The notes: a model not told the origin generated them from the letters alone. DNA of 64,000 nucleotides from Rivihabitans pingtungensis (GCF_003201855.1 NZ_QJKI01000004.1:124001-188000); one strand, 5' to 3'; shown: positions 35,941-45,577, counted from the stretch's first letter. A program made the numbers and translations.

Positions 35941-36243
35941 TCACAATACCGACTTGAACAGTTCCAGCTGTGGCGGCCCCAGATACAGCTCGCGGCGCGC
36001 TCCGGCATTGGCGTGTGCCTGGCGGAAGGCATCCGAGCGGGTCCATGCCTGAAAGGCATCTTCAGATTCCCACTCGGCATGCGAGGCGAACAGCGTGTAT
36101 TCCTCGGTGCTGGCGCCTTGCAGCAAGTGAAAGTGGATAAAACCAGGCACTTGCTCCAGATAGCTGTTGCGTTCACGCCAGATGGCAATAAACGCGTCTT
36201 CTTGACCCCGGGCAATGCGAAAGCGGTTCATGGCGAGGAACAT
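35941..36243 (-). CDS. Antibiotic biosynthesis monooxygenase (ABM) domain protein, HmoA/IsdG-like
   Basis: 100 residues, one ferredoxin-like ABM domain: FLAMNRFRIARGQEDAFIAIWRERNSYLEQVPGFIHFHLL, then YTLFASHAEWESEDAFQAWTRSDAFRQAHANAG. Close relatives include haem-degrading monooxygenases, where the Asn near the start and the His in the RQAHA helix matter; both are present. CAGGAG lies upstream of ATG 36243. Haem breakdown is a plausible but unproven role. Confidence 0.85.
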   Translation of the reverse strand: MFLAMNRFRIARGQEDAFIAIWRERNSYLEQVPGFIHFHLLQGASTEEYTLFASHAEWESEDAFQAWTRSDAFRQAHANAGARRELYLGPPQLELFKSVL

Positions 36244-36450
36244 GCGGCAACTCTCCTGAAAAAGGGCATCCCGCTGGCTTGATCATGCGGGTAGATGTCA
36301 GTGTACCCGCCTGCGGGACAAACCGCGATGGGCAGGATTCGACATGATTGGTCCTTGACATTGACCATGCCATGATCAGGTTTGACCGCACATTTGGCGG
36401 CCCCGCCTTGGCTGGTTATCATCTTTTTGGTTTGTTGTCTGGAGCACGGC

Positions 36451-38895
36451 ATGCATACGCCCACGCCGCTGGACTCCGCCATCATGGCCTCAATGGCCGG
36501 GGAAGCGTCGTTCCAGCACCTGTTCATGGCCAATCCACAGCCAATGTGGATTTTTGATCTGTCCACCTTGCGCTTTCTGGCTGTCAACCAGGCCGCGTTG
36601 CAGCATTATGGCTATAGTCAGGCCGAATTTCTGGACCTGACCATCCGCGATATCCGCTCACCGGAAGAAGTGACCCGCCTGTTGGACGTATTGTCTGAGC
36701 AGGCGTCTCCATTCAATGAGACCGGTCTGTGGAAGCACCTGACTCGAGATGGCCGGGTGATTGAGGTGGAGGTGACCACCCATCTGATCCAGTTTGCCGG
36801 CCAGCGCGCCAAGCTGGTGTTGATCAACGATGTATCCGAGCGCTTGCGCGCCGAGCGTGCGCTGCGCGAGCACGAGGCGCGTCTGCGTCTGTTTATTGAG
36901 CATGCGCCAGTGGCGCTGGCCATGTTCGACCGCGACATGCGCTATCTGGCTGCCAGCCGCCGCTGGCAGGATGATTATGGCCTGGGCCATCACCCTCTGG
37001 ATGGCCGTTGCCACTATGAAGTGTTCCCGGAAATCGGCGCCCGCTGGCGCGAGCTGCATCAACGCGGGCTGCAGGGCGAAGCGCTCAACTGCGAAGCTGA
37101 GCGCTTTGTGCGTCAGGATGGCCGCGTGCAATGGCTGCGCTGGACCATCCACCCGTGGCGCGATGACCAGGGTGATGTGGGCGGTATTGTGATTTTTACC
37201 GAGGATATTTCCGAGCGCAAACGCACCGAAGAAACCTTGCGCCAGTCGGCCACCATTTTTGAATCGATGCGCGATGGCGTGCTGATCACCGACCTGAGCC
37301 CGGCTATCGTTGCCGTCAACCGCGCTTATACCGACATCACCGGTTACACGCTGGACGAAGTGCGCGGGTTGAATCCCAGCCTGCTGCGCTCAGGTCGCCA
37401 TGATCATGATTTTTATCAGCTGATGTGGAAAAACGTGCTGGAAGAAGGCCATTGGGTGGGGGAGATCTGGAACCGGCGCAAAAGCGGCGAGCTGTACCCG
37501 CAACTGCTGTCAATCAGCACCGTGTACGACCCGCAAGGCGCGCCCTGCAATTATGTTGGGGTATTCACCGATATTTCGCAGGTGCGCCAGTCCGAAGCCC
37601 GGCTGGAGCATCTGGCGCATTTTGATCCACTTACCGACTTGCCCAACCGCTTGCTGGCCTATTCACGGCTGCAACACGCCATCGAACGCGGCCAGCGCAC
37701 CGACCGGCGGGTAGCCGCTTTGCTGATTGACATCGACCGCTTCAAAAATGTCAACGACAGCTTGGGTCATCATATTGGCGACCAGTTATTACAGGCCGCC
37801 GCCGCCCGTTTGCGTGCGGTGGCGGTGAGCGTGGACACCGTGGCGCGGCTGGGCGGCGATGAGTTTTTGCTGATTCTCGATAACCTGGACGACCCCGCGC
37901 CCGCGGCGGCCTTGGCGCAAACCCTGCTGGATGCGCTGGCCGAGCCCTTCATGCTGGACGAGCACCCGCCGATTTATCTGAGCGCCAGCATCGGCATCAG
38001 CCTGTATCCAGACGATGCTTGCGATGCTACCGAACTGGTGCAGCATGCCGATCTGGCCATGTTTCGCGCCAAGCAGGCGCGCAACGCCTACCATTTTCAT
38101 ACCGAGGCGATGAGCCAGGGCATGCGCGAGCAACTGCTGCTGGAAAACCGCCTGCGCCAGGCGCTGGATGGTGAGGAGTTTGTGCTGCATTACCAGCCAC
38201 TGATTGGCGCGGATGGCCAGATGGCTGGCTGTGAGGCGCTGGTGCGCTGGCAGCCGGCTGATGGCCCGATGGTTCCACCGGGCCAGTTCATCCCACTGGC
38301 CGAGGAGCTTGGCCTGATCGTGCCGTTGGGGGGCTGGGTGTTGGCGGAAGCCTGCCGGCAGGGCCGCATCTGGCTGGACGCTGGCCAGCCACCACGGGTG
38401 ATGGCGGTCAATATCTCTGCGCGCCAGTTTCAGCATCCGGATTTTGTGAACACCGTGCGCGCCACCCTGGCCGCCAGCGGCTTTCCGCCGGCGTGCCTGG
38501 AGCTGGAGCTGACCGAGAGCATGCTGATGGAGCAGGTGGAGCAATCCATCGACACCATGTGTGCGCTGAAGGCGTTGGGCGCGCGCCTGTCAATTGACGA
38601 CTTTGGCACAGGCTATTCTTCACTGGCCTACCTGAAGCGCTTTCCCATCGACAAACTGAAAATCGACCAGAGCTTTGTGCGTGGCATTGGCCTTGAGCGC
38701 AGTGATGGCGAAATCATCACCACCATCATCGCCATGGCGCGCGCGCTGGGGCTGCAAGTGCTGGCTGAAGGGGTGGAAACTGCCGAGCAGCAGGCTTTTT
38801 TGCAGCAGCATGGTTGCCAGTACTATCAGGGTTATCTGTTTTGCCGGCCGCAGCCAGCACCGGCGCTGGAGGTCTGGCTGGCAAAGCGGATATGA
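36451..38895 (+). CDS. PAS-PAS-PAS-GGDEF-EAL cyclic-di-GMP enzyme
   Basis: 814 residues from ATG 36451 (GGAG at 36441). Three PAS domains (about 20-130, 145-260 and 270-385), GGDEF domain with DPLTDLPNRLLAY and intact GGDEF at 468-472, then an EAL domain with CEALVRW (E595), ELELTESMLME, DDFGTGYSSLAYLKRFPIDKLKIDQSFV and AEGVET. Both catalytic cores look complete, so it could make or degrade c-di-GMP; such fusions usually act as phosphodiesterases with a GTP-tuned GGDEF. No membrane span. Genomic closeness to the flagellar block suggests motility control (inference). Confidence 0.94.
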   Translation: MHTPTPLDSAIMASMAGEASFQHLFMANPQPMWIFDLSTLRFLAVNQAALQHYGYSQAEFLDLTIRDIRSPEEVTRLLDVLSEQASPFNETGLWKHLTRDGRVIEVEVTTHLIQFAGQRAKLVLINDVSERLRAERALREHEARLRLFIEHAPVALAMFDRDMRYLAASRRWQDDYGLGHHPLDGRCHYEVFPEIGARWRELHQRGLQGEALNCEAERFVRQDGRVQWLRWTIHPWRDDQGDVGGIVIFTEDISERKRTEETLRQSATIFESMRDGVLITDLSPAIVAVNRAYTDITGYTLDEVRGLNPSLLRSGRHDHDFYQLMWKNVLEEGHWVGEIWNRRKSGELYPQLLSISTVYDPQGAPCNYVGVFTDISQVRQSEARLEHLAHFDPLTDLPNRLLAYSRLQHAIERGQRTDRRVAALLIDIDRFKNVNDSLGHHIGDQLLQAAAARLRAVAVSVDTVARLGGDEFLLILDNLDDPAPAAALAQTLLDALAEPFMLDEHPPIYLSASIGISLYPDDACDATELVQHADLAMFRAKQARNAYHFHTEAMSQGMREQLLLENRLRQALDGEEFVLHYQPLIGADGQMAGCEALVRWQPADGPMVPPGQFIPLAEELGLIVPLGGWVLAEACRQGRIWLDAGQPPRVMAVNISARQFQHPDFVNTVRATLAASGFPPACLELELTESMLMEQVEQSIDTMCALKALGARLSIDDFGTGYSSLAYLKRFPIDKLKIDQSFVRGIGLERSDGEIITTIIAMARALGLQVLAEGVETAEQQAFLQQHGCQYYQGYLFCRPQPAPALEVWLAKRI

Positions 38896-38954
38896 CAACG
38901 CCACGCGGCCCTGGATAGGCGGCGCGGCGTGCAGGCAAAGCCAAACGCAAAAAC

Positions 38955-39737
38955 TTACTTCTCGACGAAGGCGCGCTCGATGGCGTAGTCGGCAGGGTCG
39001 CCCATGCGCGGGGATTCTTTAAAGCCCATGCCGTTGAGCATATCGCACAGGTCGCTGAGCATGCTCGGGCTGCCGCAAATCAGCACGCGATCGTGTTCCG
39101 GGTTCAGCTGCGGCAGGCCGATGTCGGCGCACAGCTTGCCATTGGCGATCAGGTCGGTCAGACGGCCTTGATTGCGGAACGGCTCGCGGGTGACGGTCGG
39201 GTAGTAAATCAGTTTCTCACGCACGATGTCGCCGAAGTATTCATTGTTCGGCAGTTCGTTGGTGATGTAATCGTGGTAGCCCAGCTCGCTGACCCAGCGT
39301 ACGCCGTGAGTCAGAATCACTTTTTCGTAGCGCTCGTAGACTTCCGGGTCTTTGATGATGGACATGAACGGCGCCAGGCCGGTGCCGGTGGACAGCAGAT
39401 ACAGGTTTTTACCCGGCAGCAGGTTGTCCTGCACCAGGGTGCCGGTGGGCTTTTTGCTGATCAGCACGGTGTCGCCCACTTGCAAGTGTTGCAGACGCGA
39501 AGTCAGCGGGCCGTCCTGCACCTTGATGCTGTAGAACTCCAGATGCTCTTCGTAGTTGGAGCTGACGATGGAATACGCGCGCATCAGCGGCTTGCCATTG
39601 ACCTCCAGGCCAATCATCACAAACTGACCATTGATGAAACGCAGCCCTTCATCACGGGTGCAAGTGAAGCTGAACAGAGTGTCGTTCCAGTGATGAACGG
39701 ACAGAACGCGCTCGGCGGTCATATTGGCATTGGCCAT
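38955..39737 (-). CDS. fpr: Ferredoxin/flavodoxin-NADP reductase
   Basis: 260 residues from ATG 39737; the open frame extends upstream, but without conserved sequence. FAD motif RAYSIVSSNYEEHLEFYSIKVQDGPLTSRLQ, NADP part LLSTGTGLAPFMSIIKDP and VLICGSPSMLSDLCDML, and the C-terminus ending in YAIERAFVEK, typical of bacterial Fpr. Moves electrons between NADPH and ferredoxin or flavodoxin in redox defence and Fe-S assembly. The two 2Fe-2S ferredoxins in the window are possible partners. Confidence 0.97.
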   Translation of the reverse strand: MANANMTAERVLSVHHWNDTLFSFTCTRDEGLRFINGQFVMIGLEVNGKPLMRAYSIVSSNYEEHLEFYSIKVQDGPLTSRLQHLQVGDTVLISKKPTGTLVQDNLLPGKNLYLLSTGTGLAPFMSIIKDPEVYERYEKVILTHGVRWVSELGYHDYITNELPNNEYFGDIVREKLIYYPTVTREPFRNQGRLTDLIANGKLCADIGLPQLNPEHDRVLICGSPSMLSDLCDMLNGMGFKESPRMGDPADYAIERAFVEK

Positions 39738-39967
39738 GGGGCTATCGCTCTCGAATAACTGAATAATAAGTAAGCAGGATTTTACCGCTGCCGGCGGCGT
39801 GCGCCTACCGGTATTTCGGGTTTTGCTGAACAACATTTGCCCTGTGTCAAATACGGCGCCCGCGCCGCCGTTCAGGCAGGGCGGGCAGCGGCATCCAGAC
39901 GGCGCTAGGGCGGCGCAAAACTGTTGCTGCGGCGCAACATCCAAGCTGATGCGCCGCGCTGGCCAGG

Positions 39968-40060
39968 TTTAGCGTTGCTCACAACACCCAGCCGCAGCGC
40001 TCCTGGCGAGTCGCACGCAGACAGTGCGACGAGTGCGGCAAGGTCGGGCAACGACGCTTA
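39968..40060 (-). repeat. Dispersed nested-palindrome repeat, reversed and truncated copy
   Basis: Read on the minus strand: TAAGCGTCGTTGCCCGACC ... TGCGTGCGACTCGCCAGGAGCGCTGCGGCTGGGTGTTGTGAGCAACGCTAAA (in pieces). The left outer and middle arms are missing. Its terminal TAA is the stop codon of cysK. Confidence 0.75.
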
Positions 40061-40990
40061 GTCGGCCAGGTGTTGGAACAAGGGGGTAGACAGATAACGC
40101 TCACCAAACGACGGAATCACCACCACAATCAGCTTGCCGGCGTTTTCCGGGCGGCGGGCCAGCTCCAGCGCAGCCCAGGTGGCGGCGCCAGAAGAAATCC
40201 CCACCAGGAGGCCTTCTTGGGTGGCCATGGCGCGAGCGGTTTCGAAGGCGTTGTCATTGCTGACCTGAATCACTTCGTCGTACACGCCGGTGTTCAGAAT
40301 GGCCGGCACAAAACCGGCGCCAATGCCCTGAATCGGGTGCGGGCCTTTCGGGCCGCCAGACAGCACCGGCGAGGCTTGCGGCTCGACCGCGACAATTTTC
40401 ACCCCCGGTTTTTTGGCTTTCAGCACTTCGCCCACGCCGGTGACGGTGCCGCCAGTGCCCACACCCGAGACAAAAATATCCACCTGGCCATCGGTGTCGG
40501 CCCAGATTTCTTCGGCGGTGGTGGCGCGGTGAATAGCCGGGTTGGCCGGGTTTTCAAATTGCTGCGGAATAAAATAGCGCGAATCCGCTGCGGCCAGCGC
40601 CTGGGCCTTGGCGATGGCGCCGCCCATGCCCTCGGGGCCAGGGGTCAGGATCAGCTCGGCGCCGTAGGCGCGCAGCAGCTGGCGACGCTCGCGGCTCATG
40701 GTTTCCGGCATGACGATGGTGCAGCGGTAGCCGCGCGCGGCGCACACCATGGCCAGGCCAATGCCGGTGTTGCCCGAGGTCGGCTCCAGAATAATGGTGT
40801 CCGGGCCAAGCTTGCCCGCCGCTTCGGCGGCGTCGAGCATGGCCACGGCGATGCGATCCTTGACGCTGTGGCCGGGGTTGAAGAACTCCAGCTTGGCCAC
40901 CACGGTGGCCTCGGCACCAGCGGTGAGGCGATTCAGGCGAACCAGCGGGGTATTGCCAACCAGCGCGGCAACGTTCTGGGCGATGTTCAT
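40058..40990 (-). CDS. cysK: Cysteine synthase A (O-acetylserine sulfhydrylase)
   Basis: 310 residues from ATG 40990 (CAGGA upstream). Makes cysteine from O-acetylserine and sulfide with PLP. PLP Lys in [37 protein letters not shown] phosphate loop, [19 protein letters not shown] (CysK rather than CysM) and the ending [13 protein letters not shown]. The stop codon TAA (40058-40060) is the first triplet of a dispersed-repeat copy, so the gene end coincides with the element end. Confidence 0.97.
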   Translation of the reverse strand: MNIAQNVAALVGNTPLVRLNRLTAGAEATVVAKLEFFNPGHSVKDRIAVAMLDAAEAAGKLGPDTIILEPTSGNTGIGLAMVCAARGYRCTIVMPETMSRERRQLLRAYGAELILTPGPEGMGGAIAKAQALAAADSRYFIPQQFENPANPAIHRATTAEEIWADTDGQVDIFVSGVGTGGTVTGVGEVLKAKKPGVKIVAVEPQASPVLSGGPKGPHPIQGIGAGFVPAILNTGVYDEVIQVSNDNAFETARAMATQEGLLVGISSGAATWAALELARRPENAGKLIVVVIPSFGERYLSTPLFQHLAD

Positions 40991-41142
40991 GGTGGATATT
41001 CCTGATGGTGAGTTCAACAACAACGACGCTGACTGGTTGGGAATAATAATGCAGGCTTGTCCACCCTGCTGGAGTTCTTTCTTCTATAGATCAGCGGGCA
41101 CAGTTATAACGCAGGGCCAGATTTGCCCCGGTTAAGCATAAA

Positions 41143-41172
41143 CAGCCAGCGCCGGAAAACCGGGGCTGGCTG
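41143..41172 (-). terminator. Hairpin after the lipoprotein gene
   Basis: CAGCCAGC-G-CCGG / CCGG-G-GCTGGCTG with an AAAA loop, 24 nt past the lipoprotein stop. On the minus strand it is followed by TTTATGCTTAA, only weakly T-rich. Confidence 0.55.
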
Positions 41173-41195
41173 CATGGGGTAAGGCGTGCGTGCGT

Positions 41196-41693
41196 TTACT
41201 GCTTGCCGCCGGGCGGGGTAGGCGGCGCCAGTGACGGATCGTTGATGATGGACAGCACACGGCCCAACTCGCCTTCCTGCGCCTGCGAGATGCTGGACGG
41301 CTTGCCTGAGCGCAGATTGCGCAGCACGGCTTCGACTTCCGGGTCGGGCTTGCCGGCGTCCGACTCAGCGTCGGCATAGCGCTCGGCACGGTTGCGGCTG
41401 GAACTGCCTTCCCTGGCGCTGGCTTTTTGCTCGGCGGGTTTGGGGTCGGCCGGCGGCGCCATGGTGGTCAGGTTATTCTTGGTCATGTACTCGTTCATGC
41501 CGCGCCAGCCGGCATACACCTGGGCACGGTCGGCTTCGGGATGACGCAAGAAGCACTCTTCCAGCGAACGGCCCGTTTGCCGGCAACCGGCGCCAATGGC
41601 TTCGTTGGCTTCGCGGTTCAAGCCAGAGACATTGCCAAGCCAGTTGCAGCCGCCAAGCAGGATGACACACGTCAGGGGCAGTAAAGCTCGCAT
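41196..41693 (-). CDS. Lipoprotein of unknown function
   Basis: 165 residues from ATG 41693. Type II signal peptide with lipobox LLGGC (Cys ~16). The mature part has two more cysteines (GAGCRQTGRSLEECF), a short conserved-looking GWRGMNEYMTKNNL, then a charged Pro/Ala/Ser-rich disordered tail. No family recognised. Five nt downstream of the SDR gene and thus the last gene of the hpnC-hpnE cluster. Confidence 0.8.
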   Translation of the reverse strand: MRALLPLTCVILLGGCNWLGNVSGLNREANEAIGAGCRQTGRSLEECFLRHPEADRAQVYAGWRGMNEYMTKNNLTTMAPPADPKPAEQKASAREGSSSRNRAERYADAESDAGKPDPEVEAVLRNLRSGKPSSISQAQEGELGRVLSIINDPSLAPPTPPGGKQ

Positions 41694-41698
41694 ACGGT

Positions 41699-42454
41699 TT
41701 ACCTTTGCGGGTTGAGTTCGATGATCTGGCCGCTTTGCCCACGGCTTTGCGGGCCCAGCCAGTACAGGAAGGCCGGCACCACGCTGTCGGTTGGCGGCAC
41801 TTCGGTTTTTGCTTCGCCCGGATGGGTGCGGGTGCGTTGTGGCGACTGCACCGGGCCCGGCACCAGCAGGTTGATGCGCAGGTTCGGGCACACGTCCCAC
41901 TCGCTGGCCGCCATTTTCACCCAGTGCGGCAGGCCGGCGTGCGACACGGCAAAGCCGCCCCAGTACGGACCAGGGTGCAAGCCATGACTTTCGCCCACCG
42001 CCAGCACGGAAGCATCGGGCGATTGTGCCAGTAGCGGCAGGCAGGCGCGGGTCAACGCTGCCGGGGCTACGGTGTTGATGCGGAACTGGTTCATCCATTC
42101 TTCAATGCCCTGGTCGCGCAAGGGCGACAGCGCATAAAAATGCGAAGCGCAATGCACGATGCCATCCAGCCGGCCCAGCTCCTGGTGAATCTTGAACGCC
42201 ACGGCGTTGAAATCTTCATCGCTGGCGGTGAGCAAGTCCAGCGGAATCGCCGCCGGCTCGGGGCTGCCAGCGCTGACGATTTCATCGTACACCGCTTCCA
42301 GACGCTTGATATTGCGCGCCAGCAGCACCACGGTGGCGCCATGGCGGGCGGCCCCTAGCGCCACGGCGCGACCAATGCCTTGCGTGGCGCCGGTGACCAG
42401 AATCACGCGCCCGGCCAAGAGCTCGGACGGAATGTCATATTGTGTTGCGTGCAT
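41699..42454 (-). CDS. YciK-like short-chain dehydrogenase lacking the catalytic Tyr and Lys
   Basis: 251 residues; ATG 42454 overlaps the hpnE stop by one base (TGATG). Rossmann fold with TGATQGIG (21-28) and LVPGPVQSPQRTRTHPGE, matching E. coli YciK and its relatives in length and order. The active-site YxxxK is F168-AVS-H172 here (GGFAVSHAG where the family has GAYAVSK). S156 is kept. Loss of both Tyr and Lys suggests that the protein no longer catalyses standard SDR chemistry, although cofactor binding may remain. Co-transcribed with the squalene genes by position. Confidence 0.88.
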   Translation of the reverse strand: MHATQYDIPSELLAGRVILVTGATQGIGRAVALGAARHGATVVLLARNIKRLEAVYDEIVSAGSPEPAAIPLDLLTASDEDFNAVAFKIHQELGRLDGIVHCASHFYALSPLRDQGIEEWMNQFRINTVAPAALTRACLPLLAQSPDASVLAVGESHGLHPGPYWGGFAVSHAGLPHWVKMAASEWDVCPNLRINLLVPGPVQSPQRTRTHPGEAKTEVPPTDSVVPAFLYWLGPQSRGQSGQIIELNPQR

Positions 42455-43782
42455 CAGCAATTCAGTACTTTCTTGAGCAAATATGCAGCGTGCGCGCCGC
42501 TGCGCACCGCGCCTTCCAGCGTGGCCGGATACGGTCCGGCCACATGATCACCAGCCAGCGCCAGCCGGGGCCACGGGCCTTGTGCGGCGGCGCGGGCCAG
42601 GCCTGCGTCGCAGCTGAAGGTGGCGCGCCGTTCGGCAATCACCTGGCCTTCGGCCTGGGCGCCCAGGCCGGCAAAGCGCTGGTTCAGGCCCGCGGCGGCG
42701 CGGCTGAGCAATTCCGCCGCTGACCAGGCTTGATGCGGCCCCGGCCCGCTGATCACCAGCGCCAGCCAGCCGGCGTGGCCGGCGCAGCGCTGGCGGTCAA
42801 ACACCCACTGGCCCCAAGGGGCGTCCACCAGCCCCAGCCAGGGCTGCGGCAGCGCCTCGGGCCGATGCGCGCGCAAATACACCGTGTATATCGGCTGATA
42901 ATCCAGTTTATTGATGGGCGCCAGCCAGTCGGTGGCGTCCTCGCGTTTTCTGTCCAGCAAGGCGGTGACATGCTGTGGCGCGGTGGCCAGCACGGCGGCG
43001 GCAAAGTGCTCGCCATCCACTTCCACGCCATCCTGAACAGGAAACAGCGATTTTACCCTGTAACCCACACGGATGGCATGGCCTTGTGCAGTCAGCCAGT
43101 GCGCCGCCGGCTCGGGAAACAGCGCCGACAGGTCTACGCGCGGCATCAGCATGTCGCTGTGCGCCGCCGGGCCGGCCATGCCGTCGCGCAGCACCGCAGC
43201 CAGACAGGCCATCGCCGCCCGCTCGATCGGGGTGTTCAGCGCCGCCAGGGTCAGCGGCTCCCAAAATGTGCGCGTCAGCCAGGCCGACTGCCCTTGCTGG
43301 CGCAGCCAGTCGGCCACGGTTTGCTCGGGCGGCGCGGCAAAGCCCTGCGCGCGCAAGGCCAATAAGGCGCGCAGCCAGCGCCAGCGCTCGCCCCAGGGCG
43401 CGCCACGCCAGCCCAGCCAGCCGGCCAGCTGATTCAGCGGCGCCGGCCAGGGCGGCATGGCAAAGCTGTGCTCGCCGGCTATGTCCAGCCGCTGCGGCGT
43501 GCGCCACAGCAATGCTTCTGGCGCGGCGCCCACCCGACGCATCAGGCGCAGGCACTCGCTGTAAGCGCCCAGCAGCAGATGCTGGCCATTGTCGAACACG
43601 CCATCCGGCGCGCGCGCCAGCCGCCGCGCCCGTCCGCCCAACACGCGGCCGGCTTCGAACACGGTGACCTCGGCCCAGTCGGCCAGCGTCACCGCCGCCG
43701 CCAGACCGGCCCAGCCGCCGCCAACCACGGCGACGCGCGGGCGGGTGCTCAGCCGAACACTGAGGTTTTCCACGCCAGCCAC
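42454..43782 (-). CDS. hpnE: Hydroxysqualene dehydroxylase HpnE
   Basis: 442 residues with a likely GTG start at 43782, overlapping hpnD by 34 nt. FAD fold VAVVGGGWAGLAAAVTLADWAEVTVFEAGRVLGGRARR, family segment DNGQHLLLGAYSECLRLMRRVG and C-terminal LALAGDHVAGPYPATLEGAVRSG. HpnE reduces hydroxysqualene to squalene, the last of the three HpnCDE steps from farnesyl diphosphate. The squalene-hopene cyclase gene is not in the window. Confidence 0.95.
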   Translation of the reverse strand: MAGVENLSVRLSTRPRVAVVGGGWAGLAAAVTLADWAEVTVFEAGRVLGGRARRLARAPDGVFDNGQHLLLGAYSECLRLMRRVGAAPEALLWRTPQRLDIAGEHSFAMPPWPAPLNQLAGWLGWRGAPWGERWRWLRALLALRAQGFAAPPEQTVADWLRQQGQSAWLTRTFWEPLTLAALNTPIERAAMACLAAVLRDGMAGPAAHSDMLMPRVDLSALFPEPAAHWLTAQGHAIRVGYRVKSLFPVQDGVEVDGEHFAAAVLATAPQHVTALLDRKREDATDWLAPINKLDYQPIYTVYLRAHRPEALPQPWLGLVDAPWGQWVFDRQRCAGHAGWLALVISGPGPHQAWSAAELLSRAAAGLNQRFAGLGAQAEGQVIAERRATFSCDAGLARAAAQGPWPRLALAGDHVAGPYPATLEGAVRSGAHAAYLLKKVLNC

Positions 43783-44597
43783 AGCTTGCGAATCGGCGTC
43801 AGCGACAGCCGTTGGTTCAGCACTTTTTCGGCACCGTCGCGGCGGATTTCGTCCAGCGTGGCGCGATAAATCGCCGCCATCATCAGGCCGGGGCGCTGCG
43901 GTTTGCGGTCCACCTTGGGCAGTTGCGCCAGCGCCTGCGTGTAAAACTGCTCGGCGCGCTCGATCTGGAACAGCATCAACTCACGAAACGCCGGGGTTTC
44001 CCGGTAGTTCAAAATATCGTCGGCCGGCACATTAAAGCGCTGCAAGTCTTCCACCGGCAGATAAATCCGCCCACGGCGGGCATCTTCGCCAACATCGCGG
44101 ATGATATTGGTCAGCTGAAAAGCAATGCCCAGGTCGTGGGCATATTTCAGCGTTTGTCTATCTTGATAACCAAAAATCTGCGCGCACAGCTGGCCCACCA
44201 CGCCAGCCACCCGGTAGCAATACAGCTGCAAATCACGAAAACTGGCGTAGCGCGCCTGGTCCAGGTCCATTTCCATGCCGTCGATGATTTCCAGCAGCTG
44301 GCCTTGCGGCAAATCCAGCGCACGCACATGCGGCAGCAAGGCCTGGCCCACCGGGTGCTCGGGCGCGCCGGCGTACAGCCGCTCCACCTCGCTGCGCCAC
44401 CAGGCCAGCTTGAGCCGCGCCACCCGCTCTTCGTGGCATTCGTCCACCACATCATCCACTTCGCGGCAAAACGCATACAAAGCGGTCACCGCCCGGCGGC
44501 GGTCTTCTGGCAAAAAGCGAAAGCTGTAATAAAAACTCGAGCCGCTTTTTGCGGCCTTGTCCTCACAATATTGGTCGGGCGTCACTGTGTCGGGCAT
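43749..44597 (-). CDS. hpnD: Presqualene diphosphate synthase HpnD
   Basis: 282 residues. Trans-isoprenyl diphosphate synthase fold: FYYSFRFLPEDRRRAVTALYAFCREVDDVVDE (first Asp-rich motif) and QLTNIIRDVGEDARRGRIYLP (second). Joins two farnesyl diphosphates to presqualene diphosphate. A full dispersed repeat separates it from hpnC upstream. Confidence 0.95.
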   Translation of the reverse strand: MPDTVTPDQYCEDKAAKSGSSFYYSFRFLPEDRRRAVTALYAFCREVDDVVDECHEERVARLKLAWWRSEVERLYAGAPEHPVGQALLPHVRALDLPQGQLLEIIDGMEMDLDQARYASFRDLQLYCYRVAGVVGQLCAQIFGYQDRQTLKYAHDLGIAFQLTNIIRDVGEDARRGRIYLPVEDLQRFNVPADDILNYRETPAFRELMLFQIERAEQFYTQALAQLPKVDRKPQRPGLMMAAIYRATLDEIRRDGAEKVLNQRLSLTPIRKLWLAWKTSVFG

Positions 44598-44616
44598 CCT
44601 CGCATGGGGTTTTCAA

Positions 44617-44735
44617 TAAGCGCCGCTCACAAGCCCCTCCTGGCGTTGTTGCGCGGCCTTGCCGTACTTGTTTGTACTGTCTGCGGCCGCACGCCTGGTC
44701 AGGCGCGCTGCGCTGGGTTTTGTGAGCGACGCTAA
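44617..44735. repeat. Dispersed nested-palindrome repeat between hpnC and hpnD
   Basis: TAAGCGCCGCTCAC ... GTGAGCGACGCTAA. Outer CTCACAAGCCCC / GGGTTTTGTGAG, inner GCGCGGCC / GGCCGCAC (one mismatch), apex GTAC-TTGTTT-GTAC. It lies inside an otherwise tight gene cluster. Confidence 0.92.
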
Positions 44736-44761
44736 ATGGGGCTTGGCGCTGCGGATAGCAC

Positions 44762-45577
44762 TCAGCGTTTGCGCAAAGCGCGCCAGCCCATATACAACCA
44801 ATCACGCGCCTGCAAAGTGGGGCGCTGGCGGAACACGTCGCCGCCGCTTTGGTGCAGCTTGCGCAAAATGGTCTCGCCGCCCAGCACAATCAAGCGCAAC
44901 TCCAGGCCAAAGCGGCCGGGCAATTGTCGGGCCAGCGGCGCGCCGGCGGCCAGCATGCTGCGGGCACGACCAATCTGCTCACGCATCATCACCGACCACA
45001 GCCCGCCGGTGTCGCCCGCGGCGATCTGCGCCTCGCTGATGCGGTATTTGGCCAGCGCATCCTGCGGCAGGTAGACCCGGCCCTTTTGCCAGTCCAGCGC
45101 CACATCCTGCCAGAAATTGGTCAGCTGCAAGGCGGTGCAGATGCCGTCGGACATCGCCAGGCTGCGGCTGTCGTGTTCGTTAAACAGATGCAGCATCAGC
45201 CGCCCCACCGGATTGGCCGAGCGCCGGCAATAGCCGATCAAATCGGCAAAGCTGGCGTAGCGGGTGACGCTGACATCCTGGCTGAAGGCGCTGAGCAAAT
45301 CCAGAAATGGCTGCGCCGGCAGCGCATGGCGCGCCATCTGCTCGGCCAGCGGGGCAAACACCGGATGGCCGTCGCCATCGCCGCCGCCGGCAATCGCCAG
45401 CAGGCGCTGGCGATAGTCGTCCAGCGCCGCCAGCCGCGCCTCGGGCGCAGCGTCGCCTTCGTCGGCCAGATCATCGGCGCTGCGGGCAAAGTGATAAATG
45501 GCGTGCACCGCCGGGCGGATGCGCGCCGGCAACAGCAGCGAACCCACCGGAAAGTTTTCGTAATGGCCAACCGACAT
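44762..45577 (-). CDS. hpnC: Squalene synthase-like HpnC
   Basis: 271 residues from ATG 45577 (AAGGA upstream). MSVGHYENFPVGSLLLPARIRPAVHAIYHFARSADDLADEGD is the HpnC-type N-terminus with the first Asp-rich motif; the second is LTNFWQDVALDWQKGRVYLP. Converts presqualene diphosphate to hydroxysqualene. First gene of hpnC-hpnD-hpnE; its stop is 26 nt from the repeat. Confidence 0.95.
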   Translation of the reverse strand: MSVGHYENFPVGSLLLPARIRPAVHAIYHFARSADDLADEGDAAPEARLAALDDYRQRLLAIAGGGDGDGHPVFAPLAEQMARHALPAQPFLDLLSAFSQDVSVTRYASFADLIGYCRRSANPVGRLMLHLFNEHDSRSLAMSDGICTALQLTNFWQDVALDWQKGRVYLPQDALAKYRISEAQIAAGDTGGLWSVMMREQIGRARSMLAAGAPLARQLPGRFGLELRLIVLGGETILRKLHQSGGDVFRQRPTLQARDWLYMGWRALRKR

